Source: Negativicutes bacterium (GTDB lineage: Bacteria > Bacillota_C > Negativicutes > Acidaminococcales > Acidaminococcaceae). Taken from it: a DNA stretch of 14,907 nucleotides. The translations under genes were made by a program, and so were the position numbers. The stretch spans positions 1-14,907 of the forward strand of contig RZYP01000039.1 of the NCBI GenBank assembly GCA_009930275.1. The letters are read 5' to 3'. The notes beneath the pieces were generated by a model. That model saw only the letters and a program-made list of their open reading frames with translations. It was not told the origin of the DNA and did not search any database. This document shows, piece by piece, positions 1 to 7,310 of the stretch; the stretch's first letter is position 1; the number at the start of each line of letters is the position of its first letter.

Positions 1-114
1 AGCATTGCTGCTATGATCCTGACTACGGAAACCTTAGTTGCAGATAAACCTGCTAAAGAAGGCGCTCCGATGGGCGGCGGCATGCCAATGGGCGGAATGC
101 CTGGAATGATGTAA
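1..114 (+). CDS. groL: Chaperonin GroEL, C-terminal fragment
   Basis: Only the last 37 codons are in the window; the gene runs in from the left edge in frame 1 and stops at a TAA. The residues visible start [10 protein letters not shown] and end in a Gly/Met-rich tail ([13 protein letters not shown]). The segment I-L-T-T-E followed by a flexible GGM-repeat tail is the signature end of the 60-kDa chaperonin subunit that folds cytosolic proteins with GroES. A rho-independent terminator follows 17 bases after the stop, so the groESL operon ends here. Partial only because of the window edge; nothing suggests damage. Confidence 0.93.
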   Translation, partial: SIAAMILTTETLVADKPAKEGAPMGGGMPMGGMPGMM

Positions 115-131
115 TATCAAGTAATTGCTTG

Positions 132-168
132 AATCTCGCGGCGTTAATTTCACCGCGAGATTTTTTTT
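132..168 (+). terminator. Rho-independent terminator of groEL
   Basis: A 10-bp perfect stem, AATCTCGCGG pairing with CCGCGAGATT, closes an 11-base loop and is followed by a run of eight T. It lies directly after the groEL stop codon and separates it from guaA. Confidence 0.9.
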
Positions 169-177
169 ACCTTTCAA

Positions 178-206
178 TTGTAATTTTGCCGCTTTTATGT
201 TACTAT
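178..206 (+). promoter_or_regulatory. Candidate sigma-A promoter of guaA
   Basis: TTGTAA, a 17-base spacer and TACTAT, with a TGn extension just before the -10 hexamer. It sits between the groEL terminator and the guaA ribosome binding site, which leaves about 40 bases of leader. That is too short for a purine riboswitch. Motif-based call only. Confidence 0.42.
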
Positions 207-249
207 TCTTGAATAATAGTAAAAAATGTTACGGAGGCTCTGCAAAAAT

Positions 250-1791
250 ATGGAAAAAATGCAACACGAACTTATACTGGTTATTGACTTCGGCGGCCAA
301 TACAATCAATTGATTGCCAGAAGAGTTAGAGAATGCGGAGTTTACTGCGAGATTGTCCCTTATACCTATACAATTGAACAAATCAAGGCAAAGAATCCAA
401 AAGGTATAATTTTTACAGGCGGTCCGAACAGCGTCTATGCTGAGGAAACACCAAAAGCCGATGCCGGTATTTTTGAGCTGGGCGTGCCTGTTCTGGGTAT
501 CTGCTACGGACATCAATTCATGGCTCATACTTTGGGCGGCCATGTTGAAAGCGCTGGTATCAGCGAATTTGGCAAGACTTCCATAGAGTTGCAGACAGAT
601 TGCACCCTTTTCAAGGGCGTTGAAGGCAAAAATATCTGTTGGATGAGTCATAATGATTATGTTTCTGAGGTGCCGGAAGGTTTCCAGACTTATGCAATGA
701 CAGGCGAATGTCCTGTTGCGGCAATGGTTAACGACGAACGCAAACTTTATGGCGTGCAATTCCATCCGGAAGTTGAACATACTCCTTTTGGACGCAAGAT
801 GCTTTCAAACTTCCTTTTTGATATCTGTGGAGTTAAAGGCGACTGGACAATGGCTTCCTTTGCTAAAACCAAGATTGAAGAAATCAAGGCGGCAGTTGGC
901 GAGGCTCATGTCCTCTGTGCGCTTTCCGGCGGTGTTGATTCCTCTGTTGCGGCTGTTTTAGTGCACAAAGCAATTGGTAAACAACTTACCTGTGTTTTTG
1001 TTGACCATGGTCTGTTACGCAAAGATGAAGGCGATACGGTTGAGAAGGTCTTCAGAGAAAAATTCGACATGAATTTGATCCGCGTTAATGCCAAAGACCG
1101 TTTCATGGCAAAGTTGACTGGCGTTTCCGATCCGGAAAGCAAACGCAAAATAATTGGCGAAGAATTCATCCGTGTTTTTGAAGAAGAATCCAAAAAAATT
1201 GGTAAAGTTGATTATCTCGTACAAGGCACGATTTATCCGGACGTTGTCGAAAGCGGCACCGGTACTTCTGCTACCATTAAGAGCCATCACAATGTAGGCG
1301 GTTTGCCTGAAGATATGGATCTTAAATTAATCGAACCGCTGCGCGAATTGTTCAAAGACGAAGTGCGTGCTGTCGGTGAAGAAATTGGCATTCCGTCAGA
1401 CCTCGTTTGGCGTCAGCCTTTCCCGGGTCCTGGCCTTGCTATTCGCGTCCTCGGTGAAATTACCGAAGAAAAACTTGAGATTACCCGCGAGGCAGACGCA
1501 ATCTTCCGCGAAGAAATTGCCAAAGCCGGCTTGGATAGAAAAATCTGGCAATATTTCGCCTGCTTGCCAAATATCCGTTCCGTAGGCGTTATGGGCGACG
1601 GTCGTACTTACAGCCATGCAATCGCCTTGCGAGCTGTTACCAGCTCCGACGGTATGACTTCCGACTGGGCACATATCCCGTTCAGCGTATTGGATGCCGT
1701 TTCCAGAAGAATCGTTAACGAAGTACCGGGCGTCAACCGCATTGTGTACGATATAACCTCCAAACCACCGGCAACTATCGAGTGGGAATAA
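250..1791 (+). CDS. guaA: GMP synthase (glutamine-hydrolysing)
   Basis: Converts XMP, ATP and glutamine to GMP in the last step of guanine nucleotide synthesis; cytosolic. The 513-residue protein has the normal two-part build. The N-terminal class I glutamine amidotransferase carries nucleophile Cys85 (GICYGH) and His172/Glu174 (FHPEVEH). The ATP pyrophosphatase domain carries the P-loop SGGVDS at about 226-231, and the C-terminal dimerisation region ends in KPPATIEWE. The reading frame is open from an ATG at 226, but that codon lies upstream of and reads through the Shine-Dalgarno sequence CGGAGG (232-237). The ATG at 250, 12 bases after it, gives the usual N-terminus ([19 protein letters not shown]). 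Monocistronic, with its own promoter and terminator. Confidence 0.97.
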   Translation: MEKMQHELILVIDFGGQYNQLIARRVRECGVYCEIVPYTYTIEQIKAKNPKGIIFTGGPNSVYAEETPKADAGIFELGVPVLGICYGHQFMAHTLGGHVESAGISEFGKTSIELQTDCTLFKGVEGKNICWMSHNDYVSEVPEGFQTYAMTGECPVAAMVNDERKLYGVQFHPEVEHTPFGRKMLSNFLFDICGVKGDWTMASFAKTKIEEIKAAVGEAHVLCALSGGVDSSVAAVLVHKAIGKQLTCVFVDHGLLRKDEGDTVEKVFREKFDMNLIRVNAKDRFMAKLTGVSDPESKRKIIGEEFIRVFEEESKKIGKVDYLVQGTIYPDVVESGTGTSATIKSHHNVGGLPEDMDLKLIEPLRELFKDEVRAVGEEIGIPSDLVWRQPFPGPGLAIRVLGEITEEKLEITREADAIFREEIAKAGLDRKIWQYFACLPNIRSVGVMGDGRTYSHAIALRAVTSSDGMTSDWAHIPFSVLDAVSRRIVNEVPGVNRIVYDITSKPPATIEWE

Positions 1792-1797
1792 ATGATA

Positions 1798-1841
1798 AAA
1801 ACCTGCAAAACCTTGTAGATACAGGGTTTGCAGGTTTTTTT
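1798..1841 (+). terminator. Rho-independent terminator of guaA
   Basis: AAAACCTGCAAA... pairs with ...TTTGCAGGTTTT around a small GATA-containing loop and ends in seven T, 6 bases after the guaA stop. It is nearly the same sequence as the terminator at 2954-2996. Confidence 0.88.
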
Positions 1842-1940
1842 ATCTTTTAGACGTATTAAAAATGCTGTTGCCTGCATAAAACTTGGGTTTTTGCAGTAAA
1901 ATCAGGCATATGTAAAATATTTTTTATTTATACAGGAATT

Positions 1941-1970
1941 TTGCTAAAAAAATTGTATTATTAATAATAT
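1941..1970 (+). promoter_or_regulatory. Weak promoter candidate in the AT-rich gap before the FNT gene
   Basis: The roughly 255-base gap from 1842 to 2096 is very AT-rich and holds no convincing gene or structured RNA. The best promoter-like pair is TTGCTA, 18 bases, TAATAT. In sequence this rich in A and T such matches arise easily, so the call is tentative. Confidence 0.2.
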
Positions 1971-2096
1971 TGAGTGAGAATAAGAATTTGTACTATTAAT
2001 AAAGTTTAAAAAATAATATAGCTATGAAATCAGAGTTAATTCTTAAAGGTGGACCTAGGTCAATATTAAATTAATAAGAAGTGAGGTGTGAATATA

Positions 2097-2948
2097 ATGC
2101 TGCATATAGAATCGTCAAAATTATCTTATCAGGAACAGGTGGTACTGGAAGAACATGAACGGCTATCACCTCATTTGTTATTTGAAATTATCAGGCGTGA
2201 CGGTGACGAAGAATTATCAAGACCTGCCAGGGCGTTACTTTTTTCCGGGTTTATAGCAGGAATTTTAATATCATTTTCATTTTTGTTTAAGGCGGTATTA
2301 ACTATATATTTACCGGATAAACCTTGGAGTAATCTTATTACCAGCATAGGTTATACAACCGGCTTTATTATTGTTATTTTGGGCAGGTTGCAGCTTTTTA
2401 CGGAAAATACAATAACGACTATGATACCATTATTTAAAGACTTTTCCAAAGTTAAGTTTTTGAAAGTTATGCGCTTATGGGGTTTAGTGCTTTTGGCGAA
2501 TTTAATAGGAACATTTTTAGCGGCGATATTTTTATCAACGCCAATATTTGTAACGCCCGAATTAGCAGCGGCCTTGCATAGTATGGCAAGTCATGTTGCA
2601 GCTATGACTCCAATAGAGAATATAATAAAGGGAATACCTGCCGGAATTCTTATAGCGGCTATTGTCTGGATGATGCCACTATCACGAAGCTTTAGCTTCT
2701 TTTTGATTTTATTTTTTACTTATTTTATTTCTTTAGGAAATTTTGCCCATGTGGTTGTTGGTTCCGGTGAGTTAGCTTATGAAGTAATAAACGGGGGCGC
2801 CGGTTTGTATGATTACTTTATTCGTTTTCTTCTTCCTACTGGTTTGGGAAATATTTTAGGCGGTACCCTTGTATTTACATTGCTTATTTATGCTCAGGTA
2901 TGCGAAGAGTTGAAAGATGGCACGGAAGGTTCTTGCAGAATTAAATAA
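2097..2948 (+). CDS. Formate/nitrite transporter family protein (YfdC-like branch)
   Basis: A 283-residue inner-membrane channel or transporter of the FNT family, which form pentamers passing small monovalent anions. After a charged N-terminal region of about 45 residues come six hydrophobic segments. FNT landmarks are visible: LFTENT at about 101-106 (compare LFTGN in FocA), a broken helix with NFAHVVVGS at about 215-223 that places His218 where FNT proteins have the central pore histidine, and GNILGG at 251-256 in the last segment. The long N-terminus and the TENT and FAH variants resemble the YfdC-type group, whose substrate is not settled, so formate or nitrite should not be assumed. Start: GTG 2088 is in frame but overlaps the Shine-Dalgarno sequence GTGAGGTG (2081-2088); ATG 2097, 8 bases downstream, fits better. 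Single gene between two terminators; more AT-rich than guaA. Confidence 0.85.
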   Translation: MLHIESSKLSYQEQVVLEEHERLSPHLLFEIIRRDGDEELSRPARALLFSGFIAGILISFSFLFKAVLTIYLPDKPWSNLITSIGYTTGFIIVILGRLQLFTENTITTMIPLFKDFSKVKFLKVMRLWGLVLLANLIGTFLAAIFLSTPIFVTPELAAALHSMASHVAAMTPIENIIKGIPAGILIAAIVWMMPLSRSFSFFLILFFTYFISLGNFAHVVVGSGELAYEVINGGAGLYDYFIRFLLPTGLGNILGGTLVFTLLIYAQVCEELKDGTEGSCRIK

Positions 2949-2953
2949 AAAAT

Positions 2954-2996
2954 AAAACCTGCAAACTCTTGTAAATACGAGGCTTGCAGGTTTTTT
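2954..2996 (+). terminator. Rho-independent terminator of the FNT gene
   Basis: CCTGCAA pairs with TTGCAGG, with an inner CTC/GAG plus GTA/TAC helix, ending in six T, 5 bases after the stop codon. It matches the guaA terminator at 36-37 of 43 positions. Confidence 0.88.
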
Positions 2997-3012
2997 GAAA
3001 TTCACCATTTAT

Positions 3013-3041
3013 TTTACTCAATGCTAAGTTATAAGTATACT
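3013..3041 (+). promoter_or_regulatory. Candidate promoter of the LUD-domain gene
   Basis: TTTACT, a 17-base spacer and TATACT. The -10 region is inside a 12-bp perfect palindrome, TAAGTATACTTA (3032-3043), which could be a binding site but could also be chance. It begins 17 bases after the previous terminator and lies 60 bases before the start codon. Confidence 0.4.
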
Positions 3042-3099
3042 TAAGGAATAAGGAGAATGCTTTTGGCTTAATATTGAAAAGAAAGGCGTGTATAATGGC

Positions 3100-3705
3100 A
3101 TGGATATTCAGCGAACAATGGAAAATTTAAAAAAGAAAAAATATCAGGTAAGTTTTTTCGCAACAGCAAAAGAGGCTGCATTGTATTTGGATAAAAGCAT
3201 AGATAATAAACTGGTTGGCTTTGGGGATTCGGAAACAATGCTTAGCATGCATTTATATGAATTTTTAACTAAACATAATGAAGTGATAGACCCGATGCAT
3301 TGCAAAGAGGGAGAGAATTTTTGGACAACCGCCAAAAAATGTCTTACAACCGATATTTTCCTGACCTCGGTAAATGGGCTTGCTGAGACAGGAGAGATGG
3401 TAAATATTGATGGAACAGGAAATCGGGTAGCCGGCTCTTTGTTCGGCCATGACAAGGTGTATTTTGTAGTAGGGGTTAATAAAATTGCGCCCACTCTAGA
3501 TGAGGCTATATATAGAGCAAGGAATATTGCGGCACCGATGAATGCGGCAAGACATGGATTTAAAACGCCATGCGCTGTGAAACAGGATAAATGCTACGAT
3601 TGCATGAGCCCCGACCGAATCTGTTGCGGGCAGATGATATATTATCAAAAGATGCGTAATATTGAGATGGAAGTTGTCTTAATTAATGAGTCATTGGGGT
3701 TTTAA
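3100..3705 (+). CDS. LUD-domain protein (LutC/YkgG-like, lactate-utilisation family)
   Basis: A 201-residue cytosolic protein of the LUD (DUF162) family. Residues 85-112 hold the family core (IFLTSVNGLAETGEMVNIDG, then TGNRVAG), followed by VYFVVGVNKI at 120-129. Near the C-terminus is a Cys-rich stretch, CYDCMSPDRICC (165-176), typical of the stand-alone single-domain group in anaerobes and possibly metal-binding. LutC itself works with the Fe-S proteins LutA and LutB in L-lactate oxidation. No lutA or lutB is here, so the reaction cannot be assigned. Start: GTG 3088 touches the Shine-Dalgarno AAAGG (3083-3087), so ATG 3100 is chosen. The gene stands alone; no terminator is evident before the que leader. 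Confidence 0.82.
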   Translation: MDIQRTMENLKKKKYQVSFFATAKEAALYLDKSIDNKLVGFGDSETMLSMHLYEFLTKHNEVIDPMHCKEGENFWTTAKKCLTTDIFLTSVNGLAETGEMVNIDGTGNRVAGSLFGHDKVYFVVGVNKIAPTLDEAIYRARNIAAPMNAARHGFKTPCAVKQDKCYDCMSPDRICCGQMIYYQKMRNIEMEVVLINESLGF

Positions 3706-3720
3706 AATTATGAAGACAAC

Positions 3721-3760
3721 AAGGAAGTTCTTTTTGCCAACTTTCCAACTAAATAACGGG
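3721..3760 (+). promoter_or_regulatory. Candidate preQ1-I riboswitch aptamer
   Basis: This lies in the leader of the queC-queD-queE operon. GGAAG (3723-3727) can pair with TTTCC (3742-3746) as P1, enclosing a loop that starts TTC and ends in CCAAC. The 3' tail AACTAAATAACGGG is A-rich, as in preQ1-I aptamers, whose tail folds back on the loop to form a pseudoknot. The CC of the loop could pair with GG of the tail. The P1-loop-tail proportions match known examples, and the genomic position is right because preQ1 is the product of this pathway. The aptamer is small and degenerate and the pseudoknot pairing is not certain. No clear promoter is visible just upstream. Confidence 0.5.
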
Positions 3761-3798
3761 TTCTGTTATTGCACCAGATAAGTTTGCGATAACAGGAC
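3760..3798 (+). other. Long hairpin in the queC leader, possible expression platform
   Basis: A 14-bp uninterrupted stem (3760-3773 with 3785-3798, two G-U pairs) with an 11-base loop. No T run follows, so it is not an ordinary terminator. Its 5' arm contains GTTATT (3765-3770), which can instead pair with AATAAC (3752-3757) in the tail of the putative aptamer, so two mutually exclusive folds exist. A second short hairpin, CAGGAA-TGT-TTCCTG, lies at about 3825-3839. How either would control queC is not clear. Confidence 0.55.
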
Positions 3799-3875
3799 AA
3801 AATGAAGTAAAATACAAGAAGAGCAGGAATGTTTCCTGGATTTTAATGGTTCTTGATTGGCAAGGAGGAATTTTG

Positions 3876-4544
3876 ATGGATAGAAAAAACGAAGGGGCCC
3901 TAGTTGTCTTTAGCGGCGGCCAAGATAGCACGACTTGCCTGTTCTGGGCGCTGGAAAGATTTGCGAAAGTAGAGGCTGTGACATTCGACTATGGACAGCG
4001 TCATAGTAAGGAGATAGAGTGCGCTAAGAAGATTTGCGCTGATTTAAAGGTTCCCCATACGATTTTAGACATGAGCTTGTTGGGCCAGCTTACTGCCAAT
4101 GCTTTGACCAGAGACGATATAGAGATCAAAGCCGGGGAAGACGGTGATTTGCCTTCGACTTTTGTAGATGGACGCAATATGCTGTTTCTGACTTTTGCGG
4201 CGGTGGCGGCCAAACAAAAAGGATTACGTAATATCGTGACGGGAGTTTGCGAAACTGATTTCAGCGGTTATCCGGATTGCCGGGATATTTTCATCAAGTC
4301 GCTGAATGTTACGGTGAATCTGGCGATGGATTATTCTTTTGTTATTCATACGCCGCTGATGTGGATCGACAAGGCGGAGACTTGGGAACTGGCGGATAAG
4401 ATGGGCAAGCTGGAGTATGTACGTGATAATACTTTAACCTGCTACAAGGGCATTATGGGCTCTGGCTGCGGCGAATGCCCCGCCTGCAAACTGCGCAATC
4501 ATGGTCTGGAAAAATATTTGGCGTGGAGAGGAGCCGGTAAATAA
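3876..4544 (+). CDS. queC: 7-cyano-7-deazaguanine synthase (preQ0 synthase)
   Basis: ATP-dependent conversion of 7-carboxy-7-deazaguanine and ammonia to preQ0, on the way to queuosine in tRNA. The 222-residue protein has the PP-loop motif SGGQDS at 13-18, DYGQRH at 38-43, the conserved [10 protein letters not shown] at 92-101, and the zinc site near the C-terminus (Cys189, Cys198, Cys201, Cys204 in C-x8-CGECPAC). An upstream in-frame ATG at 3846 would add ten residues, but AAGGAGG (3862-3868) lies 7 bases before ATG 3876 and settles the start. First gene of a tight operon: its TAA overlaps the queD ATG by one base (TAATG). Confidence 0.96.
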   Translation: MDRKNEGALVVFSGGQDSTTCLFWALERFAKVEAVTFDYGQRHSKEIECAKKICADLKVPHTILDMSLLGQLTANALTRDDIEIKAGEDGDLPSTFVDGRNMLFLTFAAVAAKQKGLRNIVTGVCETDFSGYPDCRDIFIKSLNVTVNLAMDYSFVIHTPLMWIDKAETWELADKMGKLEYVRDNTLTCYKGIMGSGCGECPACKLRNHGLEKYLAWRGAGK

Positions 4545-4930
4545 TGGCCCGTATAAGCGTTACGAAAATATTCAAATTCGATGCGGCACATTTTCTGCCT
4601 GAGCACAAGGGCAAATGCGCTGGTATTCATGGACACACCTATCGCCTGGAAGTAACGGTAGCAAGAACAGACGGTGATGTTGTTGCCAGTGGTTCGAGTG
4701 CCGGCATGGTGCTTGACTTCGGTGATCTGAAAGAAATCGTGCAAAGTGAGATAATTGAAAAAGTTGACCATAAAATGTTGAATGATGTTTTACCTTTCCG
4801 GACGACGGCAGAAAATATGGTTGTCTATTTTTACGAAGTGTTGGAAAAGCAATTGGCACCACTAGGCGTGGAAGTCTTGAAACTAAAATTGTGGGAGACA
4901 CAGACGTCCTATGCCGAGGTGGTCAAATGA
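4544..4930 (+). CDS. queD: 6-carboxy-5,6,7,8-tetrahydropterin synthase
   Basis: Turns 7,8-dihydroneopterin triphosphate (made by GTP cyclohydrolase I, not in this window) into 6-carboxytetrahydropterin, the substrate of QueE. The 128-residue protein shows the zinc ligands His16 (FDAAH), His29 and His31 (HGH), the catalytic Cys25 (KGKC) that separates QueD from eukaryotic PTPS, the Asp75-His76 pair (VDHKMLND), and the pterin-anchoring Glu118 (LWET). Length is normal for the family. Its GAGAGGAG ribosome binding site lies inside queC; it overlaps queC by one base and queE by four, so the three are probably translationally coupled. Confidence 0.95.
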   Translation: MARISVTKIFKFDAAHFLPEHKGKCAGIHGHTYRLEVTVARTDGDVVASGSSAGMVLDFGDLKEIVQSEIIEKVDHKMLNDVLPFRTTAENMVVYFYEVLEKQLAPLGVEVLKLKLWETQTSYAEVVK

Positions 4931-5520
4931 AGATGCAGTACCCGATAATTGAGATATTTGAGAGTGTGCAGGGCGAAGGCACTTTCAGCGGTTTAGGCGC
5001 AGATTTCATTCGCTTGGCTGGCTGCAATCTGCGCTGCTCGTGGTGTGACACTCAACATTCTTATGATTTGGCGTCAGCGGATCTGCTCGATGTTGAGGAG
5101 ATTTTGACCAAATGGCATTTTGACCAGCCTATCGTCGTTATTACGGGCGGCGAACCAACCTTGTATGATTTGGGCCCTTTGGTAAAGGCTTTGAAGGCAC
5201 GCGGAAAGTTTGTTACTTTGGAGACTAATGGCACCAATCCTGTTCTTGATGAATGGGGTATCGACTGGGTGACTGTTTCGCCAAAACCTGACAGTAATTA
5301 TGTGATTAACTGCCGCGCTAATGAACTTAAATATGTTGTTGATGATGACTTCAAGGTTGATTTTATTCAGCCGGACCGAGTGCCGCCCAGAAGAATTTAT
5401 CTTCAGGTCGAAAGCGGCAAAGCCGAATCCGCGGCGCGAGCGGTATGCATAGTAATGGAAAACCCAAAACTGCAACTCAGGGTGGGCATTCAACTGCATA
5501 AAGTTTTAAATGTCGAATAA
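4927..5520 (+). CDS. queE: 7-carboxy-7-deazaguanine synthase, radical SAM enzyme
   Basis: Radical SAM ring contraction of 6-carboxytetrahydropterin to 7-carboxy-7-deazaguanine. The 197-residue protein has the substrate-binding FESVQGEGTFSG near the N-terminus, the 4Fe-4S/SAM motif C-x3-C-x2-C (Cys33, Cys37, Cys40 in CNLRCSWC), the GGEP motif at 74-77, LETNGT at 99-103, and the usual C-terminal end (QLHKVLNVE). ATG 4927 overlaps the queD stop as ATGA. An in-frame ATG at 4933 is an equally spaced alternative. The frame is open further upstream, but that part lies inside queD in another frame. With queC and queD it makes preQ0. queF, tgt and queA, needed for the later steps, must be elsewhere. 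Confidence 0.95.
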   Translation: MKMQYPIIEIFESVQGEGTFSGLGADFIRLAGCNLRCSWCDTQHSYDLASADLLDVEEILTKWHFDQPIVVITGGEPTLYDLGPLVKALKARGKFVTLETNGTNPVLDEWGIDWVTVSPKPDSNYVINCRANELKYVVDDDFKVDFIQPDRVPPRRIYLQVESGKAESAARAVCIVMENPKLQLRVGIQLHKVLNVE

Positions 5521-5581
5521 AAGGCAATTGTTGCAAGGCGATTTCGAAGGAATAAGTCTTAATAAAAACGCTTGAATGCAT

Positions 5582-5620
5582 AAAAAAGCAGGCTATACTT
5601 TAAGTATAGCCTGCTTTTTT
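5582..5620. terminator. Bidirectional terminator between queE and the GNAT gene
   Basis: A near-perfect 18-bp stem with a 3-base loop. The core GCAGGCTATACT pairs with AGTATAGCCTGC, flanked by six A on the left and six T on the right. It can therefore end queE transcription rightward and the GNAT gene leftward. Confidence 0.92.
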
Positions 5621-5640
5621 GCGGGAACTTTTAAAGATAT

Positions 5641-6099
5641 TCAGATTTTGTTCTTTAGGTTCAAGGTCATAATAAGCCTATCTTCGTTATCACCATATTC
5701 ATTTTTCCTAAATTCAGTGACTACGAAGCCAAATTTTTTCTGATACACATTTATGGCAGGAGTATTGGCAGGATCAACGGTTAATTCTATTTCTTCGATA
5801 TCATCCTTAGTCAATTTACTGAAACTGCCCGCGATAAGTTTGCTGCCAAACCCTTTGCTGCGTCCTTCTTTGGCAATAGCAATGCCAAAAAGATATGCTT
5901 TCTTTCTGTTATCCCAATCCAGTAGGTATTGGATTGAACCCATAATGCAATCATTCTCTTTAATGACGAAAACTCTTCCGTGACGGACAAGCGGTAAAAG
6001 ATGCCACTCGTTCATGCCGCCGCTTCCAAAAGCTTCTTGGTCTATCTCAATTATTCGGTTAATTACGTGGAGGTTGTTTTCTTGTACCAGTTCAATCAA
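5641..6099 (-). CDS. GNAT family N-acetyltransferase
   Basis: A 152-residue single-domain acetyl-CoA-dependent acetyltransferase. The acetyl-CoA pyrophosphate loop is visible as EGRSKGFGSKLI at about 78-89 (R-x-x-G-x-G type), preceded by the beta-4 strand LFGIAIAK. Later come LTVDPANTPAINVYQKKFGF (about 106-125), the usual motif-B segment with the Asn and Tyr that bind CoA. The substrate cannot be read from the sequence. The start is a TTG at 6099: AAAGGAGG lies 8 bases before it, inside the end of the preceding racemase gene, and the two genes overlap by 8 bases. This coupling suggests a shared task, perhaps on an amino acid. Confidence 0.85.
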   Translation of the reverse strand: MIELVQENNLHVINRIIEIDQEAFGSGGMNEWHLLPLVRHGRVFVIKENDCIMGSIQYLLDWDNRKKAYLFGIAIAKEGRSKGFGSKLIAGSFSKLTKDDIEEIELTVDPANTPAINVYQKKFGFVVTEFRKNEYGDNEDRLIMTLNLKNKI

Positions 6100-7174
6100 G
6101 ATTCTCGCCTCCTTTGAAGATTTTGCCGATGAATTTTGAAGTGCTAGCCGAAAGAAGACCGGAATAATTCAAGGAGAAGGTAATTTCGTCGCCTACACGT
6201 ATTGACCGTTCGGCATCTGTGATATCCAGGATTAAATGGTCGCTGCTTGCACCCATAATTTTCATATCGGATTCACTGGGAATAATACCTTCTATGTAGA
6301 GGTCTTGCTTGCCCAGGGCAACAATAGCCCTTTTTCTTATTCCTTCATCCGTAAAGTGTGGGACGTTGCCGAAGAAATCTTTGCCAACTACCCCGTTTGG
6401 AACTGATGGTTTGCTTTTTACTTCAATTACTTCGGCGCCCAGCAGGAAAGCGTCCTGATAAAGGTAAGGTATAATTCGGGAATTAGTAGTATCGGTACCG
6501 AGTAGTATTCCCTCTCCAATCCGCAGCTGATTGATTCGTTGCGGCATCAGATTATCTTCAACTAATTTCAAACTGGAAGTGCCTCCACCTGAAATTACAG
6601 TAAGCTTTATATCAAACTTGGTTTCGATTGCCGCTGCCAAGGATGCCAATAAGCCTAGGTTTTGCATATCAGGTATAATGCCACCGTAACAACCCATATT
6701 TGTTGCAATGCCGATTAGTTTTATGCCTTTTATTTTGAGTACCATAGCTGCACTTGCAAGCAGATTTTCTTTCAAAATGCCTTCACGTAAATCGCCGACA
6801 TCTAACATTAGTACTACTTGGTGTTGCTTATGTAGTTTTTCGGCGGCTTCTCCTAAAGCTTTTATTACGGCTAATTCCGAGTTAATGCTCGCGTCGGTAT
6901 ATTGAACTACATTCATTACATTGCTAAGGCGTGGAATGCGAAGAAGCGTTATTGGCGCGTCGGCATTAATGTTATGGAGTTCCATAATGTTTTCCATTCT
7001 TGAATCCGCCAGTCCATCAACGCCTCCTTTTAAAAAAGCTCTGACTATATTAGGTATGGCACCAAAACCCTTGGTTACGCCGAGTACTGAAATATCCTGT
7101 TTGTGACAAATTTCTACCGTTCTACGGGTATTTTCTTTTATTTTTTCTAAATCTATTTTAAGATATGGGTTCAT
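6092..7174 (-). CDS. PLP-dependent racemase, alanine/ornithine racemase family
   Basis: A 360-residue fold-type III PLP enzyme with an N-terminal alanine-racemase-type barrel and a C-terminal beta domain. Lys35 in VLGVTKGFGA is the expected PLP-binding lysine. The barrel continues through DGLADSR, LMLDVGDLREG (about 123-133), the ATNMGCYGG and VISGGGTSS strands, and the phosphate-binding end LRIGEGILLG. The C-terminal half (GIIPSESDMKIMGASSDHLILDI...) matches the group that includes clostridial ornithine racemase and YhfX, rather than the biosynthetic alanine racemase Alr. The true amino acid substrate is unknown. An AGGAGGTGG ribosome binding site precedes ATG 7174. It lies downstream of the secreted protein gene (137-base gap) and is coupled to the GNAT gene. 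Confidence 0.85.
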   Translation of the reverse strand: MNPYLKIDLEKIKENTRRTVEICHKQDISVLGVTKGFGAIPNIVRAFLKGGVDGLADSRMENIMELHNINADAPITLLRIPRLSNVMNVVQYTDASINSELAVIKALGEAAEKLHKQHQVVLMLDVGDLREGILKENLLASAAMVLKIKGIKLIGIATNMGCYGGIIPDMQNLGLLASLAAAIETKFDIKLTVISGGGTSSLKLVEDNLMPQRINQLRIGEGILLGTDTTNSRIIPYLYQDAFLLGAEVIEVKSKPSVPNGVVGKDFFGNVPHFTDEGIRKRAIVALGKQDLYIEGIIPSESDMKIMGASSDHLILDITDAERSIRVGDEITFSLNYSGLLSASTSKFIGKIFKGGENLD

Positions 7175-7282
7175 ATTTAATAAACCACCTCCTGTTTTTT
7201 ATTTAAATAAACAAGATAAAAAATGGAATTTTGTGAGTGCGTTAGATGTATCGGTTTGCCGAAAAAGATGGTACGGGATAAC

Positions 7283-7301
7283 TTCACATGATTAATGTGA
7301 A
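7283..7301. repeat. Palindrome upstream of the racemase gene
   Basis: TTCACATGATTAATGTGAA: 7-bp arms with a 5-base loop. It lies in the gap between the secreted-protein gene and the racemase gene, about 110 bases before the racemase start. No T run follows on either strand, so it is not a typical terminator. It could be an operator or an RNA-processing hairpin. Confidence 0.4.
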
Positions 7302-7310
7302 TATCAAAAA

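Noticed and set aside
226..249. Earlier ATG (226) as the start of guaA
   Set aside because: It would translate through the Shine-Dalgarno CGGAGG and add eight residues not typical of GMP synthases; ATG 250 fits the ribosome binding site and the family N-terminus.
115..249. Purine riboswitch before guaA
   Set aside because: After the groEL terminator and the promoter, only about 40 bases of leader remain and no three-way-junction motifs are present.
3091..3096. TATAAT as a promoter -10 box
   Set aside because: It lies between the ribosome binding site and the ATG of the LUD gene, with no -35 at a suitable distance.
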